Source of the DNA: an uncultured bacterium
Lineage (GTDB): Bacteria > Bacillota > Clostridia > Lachnospirales > Lachnospiraceae
Assembly: GCA_905216215.1 (NCBI GenBank)
Contig: CAJMSZ010000003.1
Coordinates: forward strand, 1 to 64,000
Direction: 5' to 3'
DNA: 64,000 nt
Under the pieces are notes generated by a model that was not told the origin of the DNA, did no database searches, and worked only from the letters and a program-made list of their open reading frames with translations. Below, piece after piece: positions 1-7,516 of the stretch; positions within the stretch are counted from its first letter, which is position 1; every line of letters begins with the position of its first letter. The translations under genes and the position numbers were made by a program.

Positions 1-42
1 TATGCTCATAAAGTAATCTTATTCATTGAATAAGGAAAAACT

Positions 43-61
43 GTTGCCAAATCGTTGCCAA
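43..61. repeat. Two direct GTTGCCAA repeats beside guaA (possible integrase arm sites)
   Basis: GTTGCCAA occurs at 43-50 and again at 54-61, in a 119-base stretch between the window edge and the guaA stop codon that holds no convincing gene. Short direct repeats of this kind are typical arm-type binding sites of tyrosine integrases, and the 3' end of guaA is a known integration hotspot for islands and conjugative elements. That an element lies just outside the window is inference; no integrase gene is visible. Confidence 0.35.
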
Positions 62-119
62 TGCTTAAACATTTTTGTTTGGAAACCGCATAAATACTGG
101 GTTCTTTTGGCACTCCACC

Positions 120-1667
120 TTATTCAAACTCAATGGTTCCAGGTGGCTTAGAAGTCAAATCATAAAATACTCTATTAACCCCCTGCACCTCATTAATAAT
201 CCGGTTCATAACCTTATTCAGAACTTCATATGGAATTTCTGCCGCCTCTGCAGTCATAAAGTCAACTGTTTTTACGGCTCTGAGTGCTACTGCATAATCG
301 TATGTTCTGAAATCACCCATTACTCCAACGCTTCTCATGTTCGTAAGTGCCGCAAAATACTGATTGATATCACGGTCAAGACCGGCCTTTGCAATCTCTT
401 CTCTGTAAATTGCATCCGCATCCTGAACAATTTTTACTTTCTCTGCAGTTACTTCACCGATAATACGGATTCCAAGTCCTGGTCCCGGGAACGGCTGACG
501 AAATACCAGGCTCTCTGGAATTCCAAGTTCAAGACCAGCCTTTCTTACTTCGTCTTTGAACAAGTCGCGAAGCGGCTCGATGATTTCTTTAAAATCAACA
601 TAGTCTGGCAAACCGCCTACGTTGTGATGAGATTTGATTACTGCGGATTCTCCGCCAAGTCCACTTTCTACAACGTCTGGGTAAATCGTTCCCTGTGCGA
701 GGAAATCGACTGCACCGATTTTCTTTGCTTCCTCTTCAAAGATACGGATAAACTCTTCTCCGATAATCTTACGTTTTGCTTCCGGCTCTGTTACTCCGGC
801 AAGTTTATCGTAATATCTCTGCTGTGCATTTACACGAATAAAATTCAGATCAAACTGACCATTTGGGCCGAATACAGCTTCAACTTCATCGCCTTCGTCT
901 TTTCGCATAAGACCATGATCTACAAATACACAGGTAAGCTGCTTTCCAATCGCTCTGGATAACAGACCTGCTGCGACAGAAGAATCCACTCCACCGGATA
1001 AAGCTAAAAGCACTTTTCCATTTCCGACTTTCGCGCGGATTTCTTTGATTGTATTTTCTACAAATGCATCCATCTTCCAGTCACCTGCACATCCACAAAT
1101 GCCACGCACAAAATTCGAAAGCATTTTCGTTCCTTCCACTGTATGAAGTACTTCTGGATGATACTGGATTGCGTACAGCCTCTTTTCTGCATTTTCTGCT
1201 GTAGCTACCGGACAATCTGCGGTGTGCGCTGAAATTTCAAATCCCGGAGCAATCTGAGAAATATAATCGGTATGGCTCATCCAACAGATTGTTCTCTCGG
1301 ATACATCTTTGAATAATTTTGATTCCGTCTTGTCAATCAAAACCTCTGTTTTACCATATTCACTGACATCTGCTTTCTCAACTTTTCCACCAAGCACATG
1401 CATCATCAGCTGTGCTCCATAGCACAGACCCAATACCGGGATACCCATTTCAAATAATTCTTTTGAATAAGTTGGCGCTCCCTCTTCATAACAGCTATTT
1501 GGTCCTCCGGTCAAAATAATACCTTTTGGATTTTTACTCTTAATAAATTCGATATCTGTCTTGTATGAATAAATTTCACAATATACATTACATTCACGAA
1601 CACGTCTTGCAACAAGCTGATTGTACTGGCCGCCAAAGTCCAACACGATCACTAACTCTCTCTCCAT
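120..1667 (-). CDS. guaA: GMP synthase (glutamine-hydrolysing)
   Basis: Converts XMP to GMP using ATP and glutamine, the last step of guanine nucleotide synthesis in the cytosol. The 515-residue protein has the usual family length. An N-terminal class I glutamine amidotransferase domain (about 1-190) has the nucleophile Cys82 in GLCYGAQ and a catalytic His in QYHPEV. The ATP pyrophosphatase domain has the P-loop LSGGVDSS near residue 225, and the C-terminal dimerisation domain ends in KPPGTIEFE, as is typical. The start follows a GGGAGGAAGGTAC ribosome site. A sigma-A promoter lies about 65 bases upstream and no riboswitch fits between. The 3' end may be an integration site (see findings). 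Confidence 0.98.
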   Translation of the reverse strand: MERELVIVLDFGGQYNQLVARRVRECNVYCEIYSYKTDIEFIKSKNPKGIILTGGPNSCYEEGAPTYSKELFEMGIPVLGLCYGAQLMMHVLGGKVEKADVSEYGKTEVLIDKTESKLFKDVSERTICWMSHTDYISQIAPGFEISAHTADCPVATAENAEKRLYAIQYHPEVLHTVEGTKMLSNFVRGICGCAGDWKMDAFVENTIKEIRAKVGNGKVLLALSGGVDSSVAAGLLSRAIGKQLTCVFVDHGLMRKDEGDEVEAVFGPNGQFDLNFIRVNAQQRYYDKLAGVTEPEAKRKIIGEEFIRIFEEEAKKIGAVDFLAQGTIYPDVVESGLGGESAVIKSHHNVGGLPDYVDFKEIIEPLRDLFKDEVRKAGLELGIPESLVFRQPFPGPGLGIRIIGEVTAEKVKIVQDADAIYREEIAKAGLDRDINQYFAALTNMRSVGVMGDFRTYDYAVALRAVKTVDFMTAEAAEIPYEVLNKVMNRIINEVQGVNRVFYDLTSKPPGTIEFE

Positions 1668-1732
1668 GTACCTTCCTCCCTTAAATATTCTATCAACATA
1701 TAAAATCTTCTTAATGTTAATGGCATGGATTC

Positions 1733-1761
1733 ATTATAAATAAAATAAGAAAGATTTACAA
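1733..1761 (-). promoter_or_regulatory. Sigma-A promoter of guaA
   Basis: On the minus strand TTGTAA (1756-1761) is separated by 17 bases from a perfect TATAAT (1733-1738). The predicted transcript begins about 55-60 bases before the guaA start codon, too short for a purine riboswitch. Confidence 0.75.
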
Positions 1762-1770
1762 CATATTCTT

Positions 1771-2035
1771 TTAGGAAACATATGCAAAAGCAAGTAAAAT
1801 CAATAATCCGATGACATTATACACAACAAAAGTTCCTTATAATTTTTCGTAAATCCTGACAATAAAAGCGTTGTCGGCACATTACTAAAAAATTGACTGA
1901 ATCTCACTGCCACAATCAATTTTCTTCCCTTCAGTATCTGTACCAGCATTTTCGCGAACCCGTTGAATCTGCCCAAGATTTCCAACAAAAAAGAAATACC
2001 ACATCATATTTCTCCCAAATACTGTCCAAGGGCAT
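1771..2035 (-). pseudogene. Decayed remnant of an ArsB/SLC13-type anion transporter
   Basis: Read on the minus strand, this 265-base stretch gives fragments in shifting frames. The first is FFFVGNLGQIQRV. A frameshift then leads into KMLVQILKGRKL...FSNVPTTLLLSGF...KELLL, and another shift into NVIGLLILLAFAYVS and a stop at 1771-1773. The NVP(T/A)xLLLSGF stretch is a signature recalled from the transmembrane core of clostridial ArsB/SLC13-like anion permeases of about 370 residues. Most of the gene and the segment after KELLL are missing. A 62-codon open frame (1800-1988) is simply the longest surviving piece. The family assignment is from memory; the frame breaks are seen directly. Confidence 0.6.
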
Positions 2036-2056
2036 TATTCTATAAAAAAATCATTT

Positions 2057-3571
2057 TTATTTCTTTTGCAATCTTCCATACATAGTCGTCATATTTCTCA
2101 GTTTGTATGCCAAAGCATGGGTAAACACCTCCGGTCTTACCCGCCAGCTCCAATTATTTTCCAAAGTAGACGGAGTATTCATTCGGGCTTCTTGTCCCAG
2201 GCTTAAAATGTCCTGCATCTGTGCGATAACGAGTCCTGCCGGACTTTCCCACAAGGCCTGAAGCATCCCCCAGGACTGATTATTTTCAGTAAGCCTCAAA
2301 TATTCCCTCGCATATTCCGCGTCATCCTCCGTAATCTCTTCAAACCAGCCCTCTATGGTATTATTGTCGTGTGTACCTGCATATGCCACACATTTTTCCA
2401 CAAAATTATGTGGTAAATATTCATTTTCCCCCACATGATTACTGTCAAATGCAAATTCCAACACCTTCATACCCGGAAAACCGCTTTCTTCCAACAATTT
2501 CCGCACTGATTCTGTGATATCTCCCAAATCCTCCGCAATAATCCGTTGCCTTCCAATTTCTTCTTCCAGCTTGCGAAAGAACTTCATACCTGGTCCTTTT
2601 TTCCATACTCCATTTTGGGCAGTCTTTTCTCCAAACGGAATCGCATAATAGGAATCGAATCCCCGGAAATGGTCAATACGAACTACATCGTACACTTTAC
2701 AAATATATTGAATCCGTTGAATCCACCACTGAAAACCGTTTTTCTCCATATAATCCCAGTTATATAATGGATTTCCCCATAGCTGTCCATCATCTGAAAA
2801 TGCATCTGGAGGACACCCCGCCACCTTCGTCGGATTCCTGTTTTCATCCAACTGAAACAGTTCCGGATGAGACCACACGTCCACACTGTCCAATGACACA
2901 TAAATAGGCAAATCCCCTATTATCTCAATTCCTTTTTTATTCGCATATTTTTTCAAATCCTGCCACTGCTTAAAAAAGAAAAACTGGAAAACCTTCCAAA
3001 AATTGATTTTCATTTCATATGTATATTTAGCCTGCACGATCGCCCTTTCATCACGGTTACGATAAGGCAACATCCATTCACTCCAAGGCTTTCCTTCGTG
3101 CGCTTCCTTCAATGCCATAAACAATGCATAATCAGGCAGCCATTCTTCATTTTCTGTACAAAACACGTGAAATTCTTCTGTTGGGTTTTCCAGAAAATTC
3201 TTTGCAGCTTTTTGTAAAACCGAAAAACGCTTTTCATTCAGAATTCCATAATCGACCTGCTCCAGGTCATACATCCAAGCCACGTTTTCATAGTCCTGAC
3301 AACACAAAATCCCCATATTCTTCAGCTCATCCAAATCTATAAAATAAGGATTCCCTGCAAATGTCGAATAAGACTGATAGGGTGAATTTCCATAACTTGT
3401 CGGACATATGGGCAAAATCTGCCAATATGCCTGTCCGCTTTCCTGCAAAAAATCCACAAAATCACGCGCTGCCTGTCCCATCGTTCCAATACCATACGGT
3501 GAAGGAAGCGACGAGAGATGCATTAAAACCCCACTTTTCCGCAAAATATTCTCACTCCCTAATTCTATCAT
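2057..3571 (-). CDS. malQ: 4-alpha-glucanotransferase (amylomaltase)
   Basis: Transfers alpha-1,4-glucan segments between maltodextrins in the cytosol (GH77 family). The 504 residues match the bacterial amylomaltase length. Visible landmarks are the N-terminal SLPSPYGIGTMG, then GDLPIYVSLDSVDVW, and the nucleophile Asp in VVRIDHFRGF. The general acid Glu lies in IIAEDLG and the third carboxylate in YAGTHDNNT, all in the correct order. It appears to be transcribed alone. The glycogen-synthesis pair glgC/glgD lies about 45 kb away, so a metabolic link is likely but not operonic. Confidence 0.97.
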   Translation of the reverse strand: MIELGSENILRKSGVLMHLSSLPSPYGIGTMGQAARDFVDFLQESGQAYWQILPICPTSYGNSPYQSYSTFAGNPYFIDLDELKNMGILCCQDYENVAWMYDLEQVDYGILNEKRFSVLQKAAKNFLENPTEEFHVFCTENEEWLPDYALFMALKEAHEGKPWSEWMLPYRNRDERAIVQAKYTYEMKINFWKVFQFFFFKQWQDLKKYANKKGIEIIGDLPIYVSLDSVDVWSHPELFQLDENRNPTKVAGCPPDAFSDDGQLWGNPLYNWDYMEKNGFQWWIQRIQYICKVYDVVRIDHFRGFDSYYAIPFGEKTAQNGVWKKGPGMKFFRKLEEEIGRQRIIAEDLGDITESVRKLLEESGFPGMKVLEFAFDSNHVGENEYLPHNFVEKCVAYAGTHDNNTIEGWFEEITEDDAEYAREYLRLTENNQSWGMLQALWESPAGLVIAQMQDILSLGQEARMNTPSTLENNWSWRVRPEVFTHALAYKLRNMTTMYGRLQKK

Positions 3572-3642
3572 TGGTTTTTACTTAAACTTTATCATAACTC
3601 GTTTTCACATGTATTTCTACAATTTTGTTTATCACGATTACC

Positions 3643-3684
3643 AAAAACAGGTGCAAGAACTCCGTAAAAGTCCTACACACCTGT
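3643..3684 (-). terminator. Terminator after spoIIID
   Basis: On the minus strand ACAGGTG (3678-3684) pairs with CACCTGT (3647-3653), with further inner pairing, followed by TTTTT. It sits directly after the spoIIID stop codon and before malQ. Confidence 0.7.
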
Positions 3685-3690
3685 TTTATC

Positions 3691-3942
3691 CTACATATGA
3701 TGTAAATATTTTTCTCTGGTAGCCAGTCCGCCCCGGATATGCCTTTCAGACTTATTCGTGTCCAACACCTTCCTTGCCGCCGCTGCAAGCGTTGGATTGA
3801 TTTGCTGCAATCGTTCCGTAACGTCTTTATGTACCGTACTTTTACTTACCCCAAACTGTTTTGCCGTCTTCCTTACTGTTGCATTATTTTCCAAAATATA
3901 ATTCGCAATCTCTACCGCTCGCTCTTCGATATAATCTTTCAA
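3691..3942 (-). CDS. spoIIID: Stage III sporulation transcriptional regulator SpoIIID
   Basis: Small DNA-binding protein that reshapes the mother-cell sigma-E regulon and helps switch on sigma-K. The protein is 83 residues, starting KDYIEERAVEIANYI. It has a helix-turn-helix at about 22-45 (VRKTAKQFGVSKSTVHKD) and the family C-terminal RHIRGGLATREKY. I chose a TTG start at 3942 because an AAGAGG ribosome site lies 6 bases before it and the family begins at this residue; an in-frame ATG 48 bases upstream would add a non-homologous extension. A matching sigma-E promoter lies upstream, as expected for this gene. Confidence 0.95.
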   Translation of the reverse strand: MKDYIEERAVEIANYILENNATVRKTAKQFGVSKSTVHKDVTERLQQINPTLAAAARKVLDTNKSERHIRGGLATREKYLHHM

Positions 3943-3971
3943 AAAGAACCTCTTAAAAATGTCGTTTTTAC

Positions 3972-3998
3972 AATGTATGCAAAAGTACAATACCTTAT
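3972..3998 (-). promoter_or_regulatory. Sigma-E-type promoter of spoIIID
   Basis: On the minus strand ATA (3996-3998) is separated by 16 bases from CATACATT (3972-3979), an exact match to the sigma-E -10 consensus CATACANT with the usual spacing. The site is about 30 bases before the spoIIID TTG start. The rest of the 306-base gap 3943-4248 holds no clear gene apart from a very weak 22-codon frame at 4106-4174. Confidence 0.7.
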
Positions 3999-4105
3999 GT
4001 CTTATGTCTCATCCCTCATCTTCAAATCATAACTATATATGCATTTCGATTGTGTCCCAGGTAGTGACACGCCAAATAGCGTTCTGGCATCCTCAAGAAT
4101 ACCAA

Positions 4106-4174
4106 TTACGAAGCTCTCTTCTCTTTTTTGTCCAGAAAGGCATTTGCCTCGTCCATAGGTACTCCATGACTCAA
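4106..4174 (-). CDS. Possible 22-residue peptide upstream of spoIIID
   Basis: A TTG codon at 4174 follows AAGGGAG with 5 bases of spacing. It opens a 22-codon frame of very charged composition (ends DKKEKRAS). I do not recognise it, there is no promoter of its own, and short frames with a chance ribosome site are common. It is listed only because the ribosome site is good. Confidence 0.15.
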   Translation of the reverse strand: MSHGVPMDEANAFLDKKEKRAS

Positions 4175-4248
4175 AAATACTCCCTTAAGCAGATTCCGGT
4201 TTTTCACTAGATTCGTTCAAGTGGCCTCTCCTATTTTCCTATATAATA

Positions 4249-4482
4249 TTAATTCCGGTTCATGGCATACACCGCTCCGCCTATCATTCCCAGAAAAACA
4301 CCTGCATATCCGCTAAGCAAAAATAACCACAATATATCTTTCAGTACCACTCTGCTGACAACAAACCATGTAGTCGCTCCAATCATGCACCAGATGAGTA
4401 TATGTAAAATCAAAAACATTTTCACTTTGTTTCTTTTTTCCAAATCTTTTTCTTCACAAAAATCCCATAATCTCTTTGTCAT
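4249..4482 (-). CDS. Small two-helix membrane protein, unknown function
   Basis: A 77-residue protein with a charged N-terminus (about 1-22). It has two hydrophobic helices at roughly 24-43 and 49-72, separated by VVLKD, with a glycine-rich GVFLGMIGGAVYA in the second. I place the start at the ATG at 4482, because GAGAGG lies 8 bases before it; an in-frame ATG 21 bases further upstream has no ribosome site. No family is recognised. It is divergent from the MATE pump gene. Confidence 0.6.
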   Translation of the reverse strand: MTKRLWDFCEEKDLEKRNKVKMFLILHILIWCMIGATTWFVVSRVVLKDILWLFLLSGYAGVFLGMIGGAVYAMNRN

Positions 4483-4684
4483 AATGATATCCTCTCTTTC
4501 CATAAGAGTACTTTATCAAATGGATGTAAAATCACAGACCAGCTAATGTTAAATCTATGTAAGAAAATATTTATCTTTTGTACTTTTTCCTTTATACTAG
4601 AAAAAGATTCACCGGGCCTTTTCGTCGCATGCCTGGCAACTGAAATACGAATTTTTTGAATACTTTAAAAGGAATGATTTACAT

Positions 4685-6058
4685 ATGAATTTTACCTCTG
4701 CCCGCAAGGGACCACAGATTGATTTACTAAATGGAAATATTTTTGCTTCTATGATAATATTTTCCATACCCATTTTATTTTCAAATTTATTTCAGGAACT
4801 GTACAATACAGTGGATACCATCATTATCGGACATGCACTCGGGGAAAATGCATTAGCCGCTGCAGGTGCGGCCGCCCCGGTCTATGAACTGCTGATTGGA
4901 TTTGCCCTTGGAATCGGAAATGGTCTGTCTCTCATGACTTCACGGAGCTATGGTCTGAAAGACATGGAATTGTTAAAACGTTCGGTGGCTGTTTCGATTA
5001 CTATTGGAACCGGAATCAGTCTTATGATCGCAGTACTGACCCGCTTTTACCTACGTCCGTTTCTGATACTGCTTCACACACCTGCTTCCATCCTACAGGA
5101 CACTTACGAATATATCTCTGTCATTACGTTGTTTGCAGGAGTTATGTTTGCATACAATCTCTGTGCAGGACTTCTCCGGGCAATCGGAAACAGCCTGATG
5201 CCACTCGTTTTTCTCTTTTTATCTTCGGTACTGAATATTGTCCTTGATTTGTTTTGTATTTTGGAATTAGGCATGGGAATGAAAGGGGCTGCGGTTGCTA
5301 CAGTTGCTTCTCAGACGGTTTCCGTCCTTCTTTGCCTGATTTATATTTTCCGATATGCCAGAATATTGATTCCGGAGAAAAAACATTTTCGATATGACCG
5401 TCATCTTTATGGTGAAATGGCAGCTCAGGGCTTCTCCATGGGATTCATGAGCAGTATTGTCTCGGCAGGAACTGCCATTTTACAGGCAGGCATCAATGAC
5501 CTTGGCGCACTTATCATAGCAGGCCACACGACTGCCCGAAAGCTGATGCAGTTTGAAATCATGCCATTTTCCGCCATGATTACTTCTGTAAGTACTTTTG
5601 TCTCTCAGAATTATGGTGCCGATCAAGTGCTGCGTATCCGGAAAGCCATGAAATATGCCTATATTTACAATGCTGTCATCACTTTGATACTGACCGGAGC
5701 AAACTTACTCTTTGCTTCCTCTTTGGTACAGCTATTGTCCGGCTCGGCTGAGAGCACCCTTGTCCAGAACGGTACTCTATATTTGCAGGTAGTTGCCCCA
5801 TTTTACTTTATATTAGGATTAGTGACCAATACCCGTTCTGCGCTCCAATCCATCGGAAGTACGATTCTTCCACTTTTTTCCAGTATCGTAGAGCTGATTG
5901 GGAAAATCATTTTTGTGATATTGTTTATCCCGCGTTTTCAATATCAGGCAGTAATCTGGTGTGAACCTGTCATCTGGTGCTTTATGGCACTGGAATTAAT
6001 GTGGGCATTCTGGAGAAATCCTTATATCAGCGATGTTCAGACCAAAAATAACTTTTAA
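4685..6058 (+). CDS. MATE family multidrug/cation antiporter
   Basis: Predicted inner-membrane exporter coupled to Na+ or H+. The 457 residues contain about twelve hydrophobic helices in two similar halves. The N-terminal landmark IPILFSNLFQELYNTVDTII is characteristic of clostridial MATE proteins, as are GLLRAIGNSLMPL and the second-half VSTFVSQNYGADQ. The substrate cannot be read from sequence. The leader (about 4600-4684) contains a possible CCGGGC/GCCTGG hairpin at about 4612-4636 that I could not assign to a known element. The gene ends in a bidirectional terminator shared with the convergent kinase gene. Confidence 0.93.
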   Translation: MNFTSARKGPQIDLLNGNIFASMIIFSIPILFSNLFQELYNTVDTIIIGHALGENALAAAGAAAPVYELLIGFALGIGNGLSLMTSRSYGLKDMELLKRSVAVSITIGTGISLMIAVLTRFYLRPFLILLHTPASILQDTYEYISVITLFAGVMFAYNLCAGLLRAIGNSLMPLVFLFLSSVLNIVLDLFCILELGMGMKGAAVATVASQTVSVLLCLIYIFRYARILIPEKKHFRYDRHLYGEMAAQGFSMGFMSSIVSAGTAILQAGINDLGALIIAGHTTARKLMQFEIMPFSAMITSVSTFVSQNYGADQVLRIRKAMKYAYIYNAVITLILTGANLLFASSLVQLLSGSAESTLVQNGTLYLQVVAPFYFILGLVTNTRSALQSIGSTILPLFSSIVELIGKIIFVILFIPRFQYQAVIWCEPVIWCFMALELMWAFWRNPYISDVQTKNNF

Positions 6059-6098
6059 AAAGCCACCTTACCTTTTCATCATATATTTAACATCAAAA

Positions 6099-6142
6099 AG
6101 CAACTACTGACATATCACTTGAATACATTGTCAATAGTTGCT
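6099..6142. terminator. Bidirectional terminator between MATE and PfkB genes
   Basis: AGCAACTACTGACA (6099-6112) pairs with TGTCAATAGTTGCT (6129-6142), a 13-14 bp stem with one mismatch. U-rich sequence follows on both strands (five T on the minus strand). Confidence 0.8.
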
Positions 6143-6161
6143 CTTCCTTTTATTTCATTCC

Positions 6162-7292
6162 TTATTTTAATTCTTCAAAAAACTTATCCGTCAGTTTCTG
6201 TATGTTCAGATATGGATTTTCATAATCAAAACTGATCATACGTCCCTTTGCCGCAGTCACGCCCAGTTGTATCGGACCGGCAATATCTGCATTTAACCGT
6301 TCATCCAGCATTCCTGCAATAAATCCGCCTGCAAAAGAATCCCCCGCACCGGTATCATTGTTTAATTGATAATGGAATAGTTTCTTATGTCGCACTGTGC
6401 GTATCTTACTCTTTCCATTTTCAAATCGAATCAATTCATGACGGTCATCATATTTCACAACCAATGTGCGCTCTGGATTCGGATAAACCGCAGAAAAATA
6501 CTCACACAGATTTGCGTAAAGCGGTCTTGCACTTCTTGCATTTAATCCAAGATTCTTCTTTTCCGATTTATTTAAAAACACATAATCCACATGGCAGATG
6601 AGTGGCTGAAGACGTTCCCGCCAGACAGATGTATATTCAAATCCAGGATCCATGCTGACTTTCAGATTTTTGTTCAGACGCTTTGCTTCAATCACACTTT
6701 GCATAATTGCTTCAAACTGTGAAAAATCCGAGAGAGAGGATAAATGAATCCATTTCGCTCCTGCCAGATATTCAGCCAAAGTCTTCCCGGTTCTCTCTTC
6801 CTGCTCTTTGATCCGGTCCAAAAGTGTATTGTTGGCACAAGGGGCGATTTTGATACAGTTCCGGCTATGATTATAAAGACGTACCACAGATTTAGCGATT
6901 GCTTTGTAGTATGGGTCTTCAAATCGTTCTTTCGTTGTGAACAGCCAGTCACGGTTGTCCAAATGCGACAACTCCTCCTCTACATTGTTGCTTTTTCCAT
7001 AGCGCAAATCAAATGGATTCGGTGTGCCACAGACTCCGGTATATGCCACCTGCAGATTTGGCAGAATATGCTTCGCCACTTTCAGCGTGATAAACGCAGA
7101 ACCACCAATCTGTGTAGTGTACTCTTTCCCCTTCTGAACCAGTTCGTAAATATCATCTTCCACATCGGAAATCGGATTGCTCAGGTTCTCGTCACCTTCT
7201 TTGCCATTTTTTTCAATTAAATCAAAGCTGGTGCAGTGAAACATATAATCATAATTAATTGCGCCAATACAAATGATATCTAAATCTGCCAT
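6162..7292 (-). CDS. PfkB-family sugar or nucleoside kinase
   Basis: A ribokinase-like ATP-dependent kinase of 376 residues. The N-terminal IICIGAINYDY is followed by the substrate-side GGSAFITLKVAK. The C-terminal PfkB signature NDTGAGDSFAGGF carries the catalytic Asp and anion hole. It is somewhat longer than ribokinases (about 310), with an insertion rich in charged residues around 60-130. The start is set at ATG 7292, preceded by GGAG at 9 bases; a TTG 15 bases upstream lacks a site. A TTGACA promoter precedes it. The substrate is unknown; adjacency to nucleoside genes is suggestive only. Confidence 0.85.
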   Translation of the reverse strand: MADLDIICIGAINYDYMFHCTSFDLIEKNGKEGDENLSNPISDVEDDIYELVQKGKEYTTQIGGSAFITLKVAKHILPNLQVAYTGVCGTPNPFDLRYGKSNNVEEELSHLDNRDWLFTTKERFEDPYYKAIAKSVVRLYNHSRNCIKIAPCANNTLLDRIKEQEERTGKTLAEYLAGAKWIHLSSLSDFSQFEAIMQSVIEAKRLNKNLKVSMDPGFEYTSVWRERLQPLICHVDYVFLNKSEKKNLGLNARSARPLYANLCEYFSAVYPNPERTLVVKYDDRHELIRFENGKSKIRTVRHKKLFHYQLNNDTGAGDSFAGGFIAGMLDERLNADIAGPIQLGVTAAKGRMISFDYENPYLNIQKLTDKFFEELK

Positions 7293-7358
7293 CTTGTGTA
7301 TCTCCAACCCATATTTTAACTTATAATCGTTTCTTAAAAATGAACATGTCAGTATAAG

Positions 7359-7386
7359 TGTATATTATAAATAGTGGTTTTGTCAA
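7359..7386 (-). promoter_or_regulatory. Sigma-A promoter of the PfkB kinase gene
   Basis: On the minus strand a perfect TTGACA (7381-7386) lies 16 bases from TATACA (7359-7364), about 65 bases before the start codon. Confidence 0.6.
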
Positions 7387-7450
7387 ATGTTATATAAATT
7401 TATTTCTCCCCAATCCTTTCTTTTCCTATATAAGAATCACACTTCCCCAC

Positions 7451-7479
7451 TTGCAATCCTGTCGAGAAACCAGTAGAAT
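7451..7479 (+). promoter_or_regulatory. Sigma-A promoter of the sodium-dependent transporter
   Basis: TTGCAA (7451-7456), 17 bases, TAGAAT (7474-7479). Immediately downstream a 16-base perfect palindrome AAAACTCATGAGTTTT (7480-7495) overlaps the likely transcription start, so it could be an operator or a weak attenuator. Confidence 0.65.
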
Positions 7480-7516
7480 AAAACTCATGAGTTTTTTATA
7501 AATGGAGGTTGCAATT

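Noticed and set aside
75..962. Long plus-strand open frame opposite guaA
   Set aside because: It lies wholly antisense to a clear GMP synthase, has Cys/Phe/Asn-rich low-quality protein composition and no ribosome site.
1668..1732. Purine riboswitch before guaA
   Set aside because: The leader after the promoter is about 55-60 bases and does not form the three-way junction or conserved loops.
3959..4210. Plus-strand 83-codon frame in the gap upstream of spoIIID
   Set aside because: No ribosome site, and it overlaps the sigma-E promoter on the other strand; composition is not protein-like.
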